From Nitrospira sp. (GTDB lineage Bacteria; Nitrospirota; Nitrospiria; Nitrospirales; Nitrospiraceae): a stretch of 64,000 bases of DNA. Below, in pieces: positions 15,654 to 23,634 of the stretch. The position numbers were made by a program, and so were the translations under genes. The notes under the pieces are model-generated. The model saw only the letters and a list, made by a program, of their open reading frames with translations. It did not search any database and was not told the origin of the DNA. Positions within the stretch are counted from its first letter, which is position 1, and every line of letters starts with the position of its first letter. The stretch spans positions 1,581,053-1,645,052 of the forward strand of contig CP092079.1 of assembly GCA_022226955.1 (NCBI GenBank), in the 5' to 3' direction.

Positions 15654-17423
15654 ATGTCCGCCTCTTACCAACCAGCTCCTGCATCCGTTCACGTCGGTGG
15701 AATCCTCGGCAGCCTGTTGCTCTGCGCCCTGTTCATCGGGTGCAGCGGAGGCAATGACCAGGGCAGTGGAACACCTCCATCGGCAGCGTTCTCCACCAGT
15801 GGCACCCCCGGTGCCGAAGAGGCCGTCGGCGAACGCTTGTTTCTCGAAACCCGTTTCGCTCAAGCCTACAAAGTCTTTTTGGATAATGGTGGGAACATCA
15901 ACGATCCCAACGCTGGCGATCCGGTCATGGCCCAGCTGGAAACCCTCGGCGCGCCGCTGACTGGCCCCTTCGCGGGCATGACCATGAATTGCCGCGCCTG
16001 CCACCTCGTCGACGATGTGCTGACCGCTCCGGGCGGCGGCATGCGCACCTATGCCGATTTCGCCCGCCGCAGCCCGGTTCCGGCCAGAGCGGACGGGAAG
16101 ACGCATGCGCCTCGCAATTCGCCGGCACTCGTCAATTCGACAGTAGACCGGCCTGACGGAGTGCTCTTCCATTTCGACACAGAGTTCAATTCAATGGAGG
16201 ATCTGGTCGCCGCCACCTTCACCGGCCGGAACTACGGCTGGCTGCCTGGCGAAAAATCCCAGGCCATCGCCCATCTCGCGCGCGTCGTGCGCGGCGACGA
16301 CGGCTCATTCGACTTGACCGATACCGGACTGTCCTACCGCATTCTTTTCACAGGAACAAATCAGGATATTCCAGACGAGCTCCGCCTATCGCAACAATTC
16401 CGCGTCTTCGTCGGCTCCAGCACCGATCAAGAAATCTTCAACGCCGTCGTGAAAGTGGTGGCGGCCTATGTCAACGGCCTGCTCTTCTCTCAAGCCGACG
16501 ACAACGGAGCACTTATCCGCTCGCCATACGATGTCTTTCTGGATATCAACGGCCTGCCGCAGCAGCCGGATGCGAATGAACTTCCGCTCGACTACAGCCG
16601 TCGCTTACGGACACTGATCAATGCGCCAGGGTTCACTCCGCAATTCGTGACGTCGAACCCAAACCGGCAAGACGGCCAATTCCAGTTCCACCCAGGACAG
16701 ACCTTTACATTTGGCGCGACTGAACTCGCCGGGCTCAAAATGTTTCTGGCTGAGCCCGCGGCGCCCTTCGCCTCGCCCGCTGAGTTAACCGCGGGGAGCA
16801 TCGGCAATTGCGTGGCCTGCCATGCCGCGCCGAATTTCACCGATTTCAAACTGCATAATACGGGCACGACGCAGAAAGAATTCGACAGCCCCGCCACAGG
16901 CGCGGGCCATGCGCCAGGCGCGTTTGCCAGCCTGGCCATTCCCTCTCTCTCCACCAGAACGGCAAACGATCTGCCTGCAACAGAACAGCACCCCACCGCA
17001 AGCGATCGGTTCAGGTCCATCCCTTCGGCAGGGACATCCTTGACAGACCTCGGTGTCTGGAACGTCTTTGCCAATCCGGACATGCCAGGCCCGCAAGCCA
17101 AAATTCGCATCCTCTTGTGCGACGGGCAGGCTCCTTGTCCAGCCGATTCAGTCCTCTTGGATCGCGCGATTGCCCGATTCAAAACGCCGGGGCTCCGAGA
17201 CCTCGGGCACTCCGCTCCGTTCATGCATACCGGCCAATTCGATACGCTGAACGACATCATCACGTTCTATCGCGATGTGTCCGCCCAAGCGCGCGTGGGG
17301 ACGGGAACGGGCGCAGGCATGCTGCGCAACGGAGCGGTCCAATTACAAGGCATCGCGCTCACGCCCAGCGATGCCACGCCTCTTGTCGCATTTCTGAATG
17401 CGCTGAACGAGGATTATCAATAG
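15654..17423 (+). CDS. Di-heme cytochrome c peroxidase/MauG-like lipoprotein
   Basis: 589 aa. Lipobox LFIGC (Cys30) predicts an outer- or inner-membrane-anchored periplasmic protein. Two CxxCH heme sites: CRACH at 113-117 and CVACH at 386-390, in the order and separation of the CCP/MauG family, which is typically 320-450 aa; the extra length is in the first half and in loops. A later segment LGHSAPFMHTGQFDTLNDI, with His/Met candidates for heme ligation, matches the family C-terminus. Possible roles: H2O2 reduction or oxidation of a partner protein or metal. It follows the HD-GYP gene closely and ends 192 bp before a terminator. Confidence 0.85.
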   Translation: MSASYQPAPASVHVGGILGSLLLCALFIGCSGGNDQGSGTPPSAAFSTSGTPGAEEAVGERLFLETRFAQAYKVFLDNGGNINDPNAGDPVMAQLETLGAPLTGPFAGMTMNCRACHLVDDVLTAPGGGMRTYADFARRSPVPARADGKTHAPRNSPALVNSTVDRPDGVLFHFDTEFNSMEDLVAATFTGRNYGWLPGEKSQAIAHLARVVRGDDGSFDLTDTGLSYRILFTGTNQDIPDELRLSQQFRVFVGSSTDQEIFNAVVKVVAAYVNGLLFSQADDNGALIRSPYDVFLDINGLPQQPDANELPLDYSRRLRTLINAPGFTPQFVTSNPNRQDGQFQFHPGQTFTFGATELAGLKMFLAEPAAPFASPAELTAGSIGNCVACHAAPNFTDFKLHNTGTTQKEFDSPATGAGHAPGAFASLAIPSLSTRTANDLPATEQHPTASDRFRSIPSAGTSLTDLGVWNVFANPDMPGPQAKIRILLCDGQAPCPADSVLLDRAIARFKTPGLRDLGHSAPFMHTGQFDTLNDIITFYRDVSAQARVGTGTGAGMLRNGAVQLQGIALTPSDATPLVAFLNALNEDYQ

Positions 17424-17615
17424 GAGAGAAGAAGAACCAATCGACCAGCCGGCGTGCTCCACGCGCCGGCAACGGAGTGGGAGCCATGACCTCCCACTTC
17501 ACCGGCGGGGGCCCTCAGTCCTCCTGGGGCCCCCCGCCATCCCTCGTGAGCGAACAGCGCGTCCGCTGATCCGTCATCGATCAGTAAGGACAAGGCCAAC
17601 GGACATTTCGTCCAG

Positions 17616-17649
17616 AGCCCATGGTCAGATACTAGCCATGGGCTTTTTT
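17616..17649 (+). terminator. Strong intrinsic terminator
   Basis: AGCCCATGG, 14-nt loop including TACTAG, CCATGGGCT, then TTTTTT. It closes the HD-GYP/cytochrome peroxidase unit. Between 17424 and 17615 no gene is seen; 17504-17537 forms a very GC-rich hairpin (GGGGGCCC / GGGCCCCC) without T-tract. Confidence 0.75.
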
Positions 17650-17698
17650 ATGGCCCCCTGTGCGGAGCACCGGCTCCCGTTTCGGATAAGGAGCGCAC

Positions 17699-17869
17699 GT
17701 GGACAGACCGAGCCAGCAACCGCCTCGCGACGGCAGCCTTCGCTGCGCATGCGGACAACTGATTGCCCGATGGGCGGGGAAGCGCGTGGAGATCAAATGC
17801 AAGCGATGCCGCCGCCTGGTGTACATCCCGATTGAATCGATTCAGGGAACACCGCCCCGGATGTCTTAA
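17699..17869 (+). CDS. Small Com-like zinc-ribbon protein (56 aa), second copy
   Basis: 56 aa, GTG start at 17699 with AAGGAG at 17688-17693, well spaced. Core LRCACGQLIARWAGKRVEIK then CKRCRRLVYIPIESI, aligned with the protein at 9666 (shared CxCGQL, E-I/L-KCKRC, VxIP and SI). Four Cys form two pairs. Lies between a terminator and the AraC gene, possibly co-transcribed with the latter. Function unknown; small nucleic acid-binding or metal-binding protein. Confidence 0.65.
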   Translation: MDRPSQQPPRDGSLRCACGQLIARWAGKRVEIKCKRCRRLVYIPIESIQGTPPRMS

Positions 17870-18016
17870 TCGCCCGTATTCAACAAGGCCACACGCATTC
17901 GTGTGGGAAGGCCAGAGGACATGAGTCCAGAGCCCGCGATCGTACCGCATCATTGGATCCGGCATGCCGGTGGCGCCCCGCCGGCATGCCGCAGTGGAAA
18001 GGGATACGCGTCACCG

Positions 18017-18577
18017 ATGACGAAATCTGCACAATCGCCCCTGCTTGCCGGACGCCTTGGCACGCTCACCGAAGAGCTGAGCCTCTATGCTCCGCAATGG
18101 GCCAATCGGCTCGCCCGGGCGAAATCGGAACAGGAACTTCTGGCAGTGGTCAGCGCCCTGTTTAACTTGACCCATGCCTTGAATCCTAGAATGAAGCGCG
18201 TCGCCGTCCATCAGCCATCTCTCTCCACACGCATGCACCAGTTTATCGGAGCCAATCTTCATAAGGGCGTGACCCTCAAACTCTTGTCGCAGTTTCTCGG
18301 GTATTCAGAAAAGTATTGCTCTGACCTCTTCCACAGCACGATGGGCGAATCGTTCTCGGCACATCTCAAACGCCGCCGGCTTGAAACCGCTCGCATCTTC
18401 CTGCAAACCACGGACATGGGCGTGGCTGAAATCGCGACGGCCATCGGATTTGGCGATCAATTTGCTTTCAGCCATTTCTTTAAGCGAGCGACCGGCCAAT
18501 CTCCACTCCGGTATCGATCGGAGCGCGGCCGTCGCGCGCTCACCCCAGGCCCCAGCCAGGCAAAGCGGCCCTCATGA
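18017..18577 (+). CDS. AraC-family transcriptional regulator
   Basis: 186 aa from ATG 18017 (in-frame starts upstream at 17903 and 17921 are possible). The C-terminal half is a double helix-turn-helix: TLKLLSQFLGYSEKYCSDLF and, in the second, MGVAEIATAIGFGDQFAFSH followed by FFKRATGQSPLRYR. The N-terminal part (about 80 aa) is too short for a full cupin sensor and has no match. Its stop overlaps the start of the adaptor-protein gene (ATGA), so it is translated together with the efflux operon it probably controls. The ligand is unknown. Confidence 0.85.
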   Translation: MTKSAQSPLLAGRLGTLTEELSLYAPQWANRLARAKSEQELLAVVSALFNLTHALNPRMKRVAVHQPSLSTRMHQFIGANLHKGVTLKLLSQFLGYSEKYCSDLFHSTMGESFSAHLKRRRLETARIFLQTTDMGVAEIATAIGFGDQFAFSHFFKRATGQSPLRYRSERGRRALTPGPSQAKRPS

Positions 18578-19815
18578 CCACTCCGCCGATTCGAGATGCC
18601 GATGTGTCCGTCCTCACCTTGCCGCGGGAGGACCCGCCTCACGAGTCTCGCCCATCGACCGCATGGCGTCGATGGGTCGTCGGAAGCCTCCTGATCTGTA
18701 CCTGCCTGGCAGGACTCTATTGGTTTCTTCCCGCGTTCTCCTCTGCGCCGGAGGTCGAGACCGCTCCGGTGAAAATCATCGGGAGCGCTGGACCGTCATC
18801 GCTCTTGAGCGCCAGCGGATACGTCGTCGCACAGCGGCAAGCCTCCGTCGCCTCCAAAGGCACCGGGCGATTGGAACATCTGAACGTCGCGGTCGGAAGC
18901 CGCGTCACAGTCGGAGAGATCATCGCCCGGGTACAGCAGGACGACGTGCAAGCCATCCAACGGCAGGTGCGCGCACGTTTGGATGTAGCTAAATCGGCCT
19001 TGATCAATGCGCAGGCCGAATGGCGCGATGCCCAGCAAAGCCATGCGCGGGCCACCGCCTTGCTGCCCAATCAGTTTGTCTCGCAAGCCGAATTCGACAC
19101 GACTGCTAACCGCCTCAGACGGGCGGAAGCCATGGTGCGGTCTTCTACGGCGGCCATCACGGCGGCCGAAGCCGATGTGCAGGCGGCCGACGTGATGCTG
19201 GAGAACACGCTGATCCGAGCGCCGTTCGACGGGGTGGTGCTCAAAAAGTTCGCCGAGATCGGTGAAGTTGTCGCGCCCATGGCCAGCTCCGCCAGCTCGC
19301 GGGGCGCCGTGGTATTGATCGCAGACATGACGTCGCTGACGGTTGAAGCGGACATTTCCGAATCGTCGATCGCGCAGATCTCGCCAGGCCAGACCGCCGA
19401 CATCACCTTGGACGCCATCCAAGGCAAGCGCTATCCGGCGATCGTGCAGCAAATCGTGCCGACGGCCGACCGGTCCAAAGGAACCGTGCTGGCCAAAGTT
19501 CGGTTCTTGGAACTGGACGAACACGTGCTCCCAGAAATGAGTGCGAAGATTTCCTTTCACGCGCCACCGCAGCCGCAGGCCACATCCACCCCGCGCTTTC
19601 TGATTCCGTCCAGCGCGCTGGTGCTGAAGAACGGCACACCTGTGGCCTATGTGCTCGACGGCGACATTGTGCGTGAAATCTCGATTGAAGAAATCGCGAC
19701 ACGCGGTAGCGAGCGTGAGGTGCATGGCGCCTTGACCGCTGCGGACCGGATCATTCTCGCTCCGCCATCGTCGCTGGCACCCGGCGACCGAGTGCATCCC
19801 CGTGCCACCCAGTAG
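18574..19815 (+). CDS. HlyD/MacA-type periplasmic adaptor protein
   Basis: 413 aa: cytoplasmic tail (1-30), one membrane helix near 35-52 (WVVGSLLICTCLAGLYWFLP), a biotinyl-lipoyl half (ASKGTGRLEHLNVAVGSRV), a long alpha-helical hairpin (about 130-205, RQVRARLDVAKSALINAQAE), the second lipoyl half (IRAPFDGVVLKKFAEIGEVV) and beta-barrel and membrane-proximal domains. It links an inner-membrane ABC pump to an outer-membrane channel. Followed by an ATPase and two permease genes, as in MacAB and DevBCA-like systems. No TolC gene lies nearby. Confidence 0.88.
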   Translation: MTTPPIRDADVSVLTLPREDPPHESRPSTAWRRWVVGSLLICTCLAGLYWFLPAFSSAPEVETAPVKIIGSAGPSSLLSASGYVVAQRQASVASKGTGRLEHLNVAVGSRVTVGEIIARVQQDDVQAIQRQVRARLDVAKSALINAQAEWRDAQQSHARATALLPNQFVSQAEFDTTANRLRRAEAMVRSSTAAITAAEADVQAADVMLENTLIRAPFDGVVLKKFAEIGEVVAPMASSASSRGAVVLIADMTSLTVEADISESSIAQISPGQTADITLDAIQGKRYPAIVQQIVPTADRSKGTVLAKVRFLELDEHVLPEMSAKISFHAPPQPQATSTPRFLIPSSALVLKNGTPVAYVLDGDIVREISIEEIATRGSEREVHGALTAADRIILAPPSSLAPGDRVHPRATQ

Positions 19816-19829
19816 GAGATCTATTACCG

Positions 19830-20504
19830 ATGAATCAGCCAGCCATTGAGTTTCGCCGCGTCACGAAATCCTATTTCCGTGGAAACCAGGAAGTGCCGAT
19901 TCTTCGAGACTTCAACCTGTCGATTCCCGCAGGGCGATTTCTGGCGGTCATGGGGCCTTCGGGATCTGGCAAGACCACGATTCTTAATCTGGTCGCCGGT
20001 CTGGACCGCCCCACCAGCGGCACCATCCAGGCGGCCGGCGTGACAGTATCTCAACAGCGAGAATCGGAGCTTGCTCGATGGCGGGCGCGGCATATCGGCT
20101 TTGTATTTCAATTCTACAATCTCATTCCCGTTCTGACGGCAGCAGAAAATGTGGAGCTGCCGCTGCTGCTTAGCAGGCTGGCCAAACGGGAGCGCGCCAC
20201 GCATGTGCAAGCCGCGCTCGGCCTCGTTGGATTGCACGACCGCCTCCACCATTATCCCCGCCAGCTCTCGGGAGGCCAGGAGCAGCGCGTCGGCATCGCG
20301 CGCGCCATCGTCAGCGATCCAACCATTCTCCTGGCGGACGAACCGACGGGCAATCTCGACCGAAGCGCGGCCGAAGCCGTCATGGCTCTGCTCTCGCGGC
20401 TGCATGTGGAGCTCAAGAAAACGATTCTGATGGTCACTCACGATCCACGCGCCGCCGAATACGCCCAGGAGACGCTTCATTTCGATAAAGGCGCGGTGAG
20501 CTGA
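19830..20504 (+). CDS. MacB/LolD-type ABC transporter ATP-binding protein
   Basis: 224 aa, single ATPase domain: Walker A GPSGSGKTT near 45-53, Q-loop FVFQFYNLIPVLTAAENVE, signature LSGGQEQRVGIARAI, Walker B ILLADEPTGNLD and H-loop MVTHDPRAAEYA. The FQFYNLIPVLTA segment is typical of the LolD/MacB subfamily that drives extrusion by periplasm-facing permeases. Four bases separate it from the first permease gene. Confidence 0.9.
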   Translation: MNQPAIEFRRVTKSYFRGNQEVPILRDFNLSIPAGRFLAVMGPSGSGKTTILNLVAGLDRPTSGTIQAAGVTVSQQRESELARWRARHIGFVFQFYNLIPVLTAAENVELPLLLSRLAKRERATHVQAALGLVGLHDRLHHYPRQLSGGQEQRVGIARAIVSDPTILLADEPTGNLDRSAAEAVMALLSRLHVELKKTILMVTHDPRAAEYAQETLHFDKGAVS

Positions 20505-20507
20505 CCC

Positions 20508-21677
20508 ATGACCATCGGGACATTGATCGTCCGTAATCTTCGGCGGCACCTGCTCCGTGTGACAATGACGGCACTCGGCATCGCGACCGTCATTCTCGCG
20601 TTCAATCTCATTGTCACCACCGTCCGCGCCTGGTATGCCGGCGTCGAATCGGCCGTCCCCAACCGGCTGATCACCCGCCACGCCGCCTCGCTCTCCATTC
20701 ACCTCCCGCTGGCCTATCGAGACCGCATTGCCAGTCTCGACGGGGTGACCGGCGTGACCTATGCCAATTGGTTCGGCGGGGTCTACCGGGACGCCAAAGG
20801 ATTCTTTCCGCAATTCGCCGTGGAGCCGGATTCCTTTCTGAATCTTCACGCGGAGCTCTCGGTGCGCGAGGACGAACGGCAGGCGTTTCTCAGCGATCGT
20901 CGGGGCTGTCTGATCGGCCGCCGCCTGGCCGATCTCTACGGCTGGAAAGTCGGCGACGTCATCGCACTCAAAGGGACGATTTATCCGGGAGATTGGGAAT
21001 TCGTCGTCCGGGGAATCTATCGAGGGGCGACATCCACGACAGATGAAACCTGGATGCTGCTGCGGTGGGATTATCTGAACGAACGCCGCCTGTTGATCGA
21101 TCCGGATCGGGCCGGTACGGTTGGATGGTATGTCGTGCGCCTGGCCGATCCCGCGCGCGCGGGCTCACTGTCGGCCGCCATCGACACCGAGTTTGCCAAT
21201 TCGATGGCGGAAACCAGGACCGAGACCGAACAGGCCTTCCAGATGGGCTTTGTCGCCATGTCCGGCGCCATTATCAGCGCGTTGAACGTGCTGGCGATTG
21301 CGCTGAACGGGATCACGCTCTTGGTCCTCGCCAACACCCTCGTGATGGCCGTTCGCGAGAGAACGAAAGAACTGGCGGTGTTACGGACCCTGGGATTTCG
21401 TCCCTCCCATCTCGCCGCGCTGGTAGCGGGTGAAGCGCTGCTGATCGCGGGGCTCGGGTCGTTTCTCGGCATCGCCCTCACGATCCCGGCCACCGCTCTC
21501 TACGCCGGCATGGTCGGAGCCAAGCTGGGAAATTTTTTCCAACATATGAACTTATACCCCAGCACCGTTCTCCTGAGCGCTGCGGTAACCCTGAGCATCG
21601 CCGTCTGCGCATCGGCGATTCCCATCGCCACCGTGCTGCGCCGATCCATCGCCTATGACTTGCGCCACGCTGGGTAG
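20508..21677 (+). CDS. FtsX/MacB-type ABC permease, first subunit
   Basis: 389 aa: one N-terminal helix (about 17-37), a large periplasmic domain (about 40-255) and three C-terminal helices (about 258-288, 308-340, 348-375), the layout of FtsX-like permeases. The segment NTLVMAVRERTKELAVLRTLGFRPSHLA is the conserved coupling loop. Paired with the next gene, which suggests a heterodimeric pump with the LolD-type ATPase and the HlyD-type adaptor. Substrate unknown. Confidence 0.88.
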   Translation: MTIGTLIVRNLRRHLLRVTMTALGIATVILAFNLIVTTVRAWYAGVESAVPNRLITRHAASLSIHLPLAYRDRIASLDGVTGVTYANWFGGVYRDAKGFFPQFAVEPDSFLNLHAELSVREDERQAFLSDRRGCLIGRRLADLYGWKVGDVIALKGTIYPGDWEFVVRGIYRGATSTTDETWMLLRWDYLNERRLLIDPDRAGTVGWYVVRLADPARAGSLSAAIDTEFANSMAETRTETEQAFQMGFVAMSGAIISALNVLAIALNGITLLVLANTLVMAVRERTKELAVLRTLGFRPSHLAALVAGEALLIAGLGSFLGIALTIPATALYAGMVGAKLGNFFQHMNLYPSTVLLSAAVTLSIAVCASAIPIATVLRRSIAYDLRHAG

Positions 21678-21689
21678 AAGCTGACAACG

Positions 21690-22862
21690 ATGCCATTGCT
21701 CTGGAGCTATAGTGTGCGAAACGTCTGGGTGCGCAGCAGCACCAACGCATTAACCGTTGCCGGACTCGCCTTGGTCAGCCTGGTGCTCCTCGCAGTCCTG
21801 ATGCTGGGAAACGGATTGAACCGCGCCCTGATCGAAAGCGGTTCGACGGATAATGTGTTGCTCTTGAGAAAGGGAGCCACCACCGAAATCGCCAGCGGCA
21901 TCTCTCGCGATCAAGCGCACATCGTCCAAGCGCTGGCCGGCATTGCGCAAACCTCCGCCGGGGAGCCGCTGGCCATTCCTGAACTCGTCGTCTTAATCAG
22001 CCTCAAAAAAACCGGCGCCGAGAGCGCCGCCAATGTCGTGGTCCGCGGAACTCAACCGGATACCTTCGCGCTGCGGCCGCAGGCCACCCTCGTGCAAGGA
22101 CGCCTGTGGCGGCCCGGCACCGCTGAAATCGTGATCGGTGCGCAGATTGCGAAGCGGTTTCTTCCAGGTGGACTCGGAGCGCATCTGCGGATCGGCAAGC
22201 GCGAGTGGCAGGTCGTCGGCATCTTCGACGCGCAGGGCACGGCCTTCGATTCAGAAATCTGGGGCGATGCCGATCAACTGATGGCTGCATACGGACGAGA
22301 CTCCTATTCGTCGCTGACCGCTCGCCTTGCACACCCCACTGCATTCCAACCGCTCGATGACACCATTGGAACAGACGCGCGATTGCTGCTCCAGGTAAAA
22401 CGGGAACGGGAGTATTACCGCGAGAAATCCATGACGATGGCCACATTTATCAGACTCCTCGGATTGACCTTCACCGGCATTTTCGCCGTTGGAGCGATTC
22501 TGGGCGGCACGATGACGATGTACGGGGCGGTGGCGTCCCGAACCAGGGAAATCGGCATGCTGCGCGCGCTAGGATTTTCCTCCTCGACCATCCTCGCCTC
22601 GTTTCTCTGCGAGTCCTTGCTGATCGGCGCCCTGTCCGGATTGCTAGCGATCGGCGGCGGCACCGCCTTGCAGTTCGTCACGCTCTCCACGATGAACTTC
22701 AGCACCTTTTCCGAATTGGCGTTTCGCCTGACTCTGACTCCAGCCTCGATCCTCATCACCCTGGCCTTTGCGATCGGAATCAGCCTGCTTGGCGGAATTC
22801 CACCGGCGCTGCGAGCCGCGCGGCTCCCCGTCACCTCCGCACTGCGCGCGCCCGGCCAATAG
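21690..22862 (+). CDS. FtsX/MacB-type ABC permease, second subunit
   Basis: 390 aa with the same four-helix topology: helix near 17-38, periplasmic domain, then helices near 260-288, 308-335 and 350-380. The coupling loop reads YGAVASRTREIGMLRALGFSSSTIL. It starts 12 bp after the first permease gene. The pairing of two distinct permeases differs from MacB, where one fused ATPase-permease forms a homodimer. Confidence 0.88.
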   Translation: MPLLWSYSVRNVWVRSSTNALTVAGLALVSLVLLAVLMLGNGLNRALIESGSTDNVLLLRKGATTEIASGISRDQAHIVQALAGIAQTSAGEPLAIPELVVLISLKKTGAESAANVVVRGTQPDTFALRPQATLVQGRLWRPGTAEIVIGAQIAKRFLPGGLGAHLRIGKREWQVVGIFDAQGTAFDSEIWGDADQLMAAYGRDSYSSLTARLAHPTAFQPLDDTIGTDARLLLQVKREREYYREKSMTMATFIRLLGLTFTGIFAVGAILGGTMTMYGAVASRTREIGMLRALGFSSSTILASFLCESLLIGALSGLLAIGGGTALQFVTLSTMNFSTFSELAFRLTLTPASILITLAFAIGISLLGGIPPALRAARLPVTSALRAPGQ

Positions 22863-22902
22863 GCAGCGCTTACACAGCTCCTCAGCACGCACTCCCTTCC
22901 GA

Positions 22903-22953
22903 CTGCCATCTGGAAAAAGAACATGCCCGTCAGGAAATTGAGCATGGCCACAC
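22903..22953 (+). repeat. Diverged direct repeat, left copy, flanking the GNAT gene
   Basis: CTGCCATCTGGAAAAAGAAC... aligns at about two thirds of 51 positions with 23526-23576 (CTGCCATCCGGAAAGTAAAC...). The pair brackets the acetyltransferase gene. The rest of 22863-23035 has no gene. Confidence 0.4.
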
Positions 22954-23035
22954 ACAAATCGCTCACTTACAGTACGTTAGCCTGATGAAGACGGCAGCCT
23001 AGATGGATCATCCACTGCGCAAGGAGAGGAGGATC

Positions 23036-23482
23036 ATGGACATCCAAGTGCGCATCAATCCCGGCAATGTGGACTATCCCCAATTGAGAGCGCTCCTCGG
23101 CATATCCGGATGGGGCCTCGAGGAGGATTACTCCGACGCCACATTAGAACAAACGATCAAGAGATGCTCGTACTTCATTGCCGCGTATGACTCAGACAGA
23201 CTTGTGGGGTACGCTCGGGCATTTACCGATGACATCATGGTGACGTGGCTCGCCGAAATCCTCGTCCATCCAGAGTACCGCCGGAAGGGAATCGGCAGGA
23301 TGATGATGAACGAGCTGTTACCTGTGACGAGTCACACAGCGATCTACACTCAAGCGTTTGTCGGAAATGAGGACTTCTTTACATCATTCGTGATTAAATC
23401 AAAAGCAATGCTTGTGGCCTGTTCTCGCAAACCGCTCACAACAGACAAGCTACCCACCAACCGCATCAGGCAGGCCTCTTAG
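23036..23482 (+). CDS. GNAT-family N-acetyltransferase
   Basis: 148 aa, started at ATG 23036 because of a very strong AGGAGAGGAGG upstream; an in-frame ATG at 23003 would add 11 residues without a binding site. Acetyl-CoA motif A is VHPEYRRKGIGRMMMNELL, preceded by the core strand YFIAAYDSDRLVGYARAF and followed by FFTSFVIKSKAMLVACSRKP, as in small acetyltransferases. Substrate unknown. It is less GC-rich at third positions than its neighbours by eye and is bracketed by diverged repeats, so it may be an insertion. Confidence 0.8.
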   Translation: MDIQVRINPGNVDYPQLRALLGISGWGLEEDYSDATLEQTIKRCSYFIAAYDSDRLVGYARAFTDDIMVTWLAEILVHPEYRRKGIGRMMMNELLPVTSHTAIYTQAFVGNEDFFTSFVIKSKAMLVACSRKPLTTDKLPTNRIRQAS

Positions 23483-23485
23483 CTC

Positions 23486-23527
23486 GAGAGAGTGATTGCC
23501 AGTTTCGTCTGGCATTTCCCTCTCTCT
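23486..23527 (+). terminator. Imperfect hairpin after the GNAT gene
   Basis: GAGAGAG-TGATTGCCAG pairs imperfectly with CTGGCATTTCC-CTCTCTC around a short TTTCGT loop. There is no downstream T-tract, so a weak terminator at best. Confidence 0.4.
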
Positions 23528-23576
23528 GCCATCCGGAAAGTAAACATATCGATCCGGCGGATGAACATGTCCACCG
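23526..23576 (+). repeat. Diverged direct repeat, right copy, flanking the GNAT gene
   Basis: Partner of 22903-22953. It ends 25 bp before the Fur-box-like site of the next operon. Confidence 0.4.
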
Positions 23577-23601
23577 GACTCGCGAATGGGTTATATGATT
23601 T

Positions 23602-23616
23602 TGAGAATTGATCTCA
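23602..23616 (+). promoter_or_regulatory. Fur-box-like operator heading the tonB/chelatase cluster
   Basis: TGAGAATTGATCTCA is a 7-1-7 inverted repeat with both TGAGA/TCTCA arms perfect, the best symmetrical site of the three in this window. A possible -10 (TATGAT, 23594-23599) lies immediately upstream; no good -35 was found. Confidence 0.68.
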
Positions 23617-23634
23617 TGAACTGGAGCCGCGATC

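Noticed and set aside
23483-23634. Cobalamin riboswitch upstream of the receptor/chelatase cluster
   Set aside because: Looked for the conserved B12-box segments because of the chelatase genes; none found. A Fur-like box is present instead.
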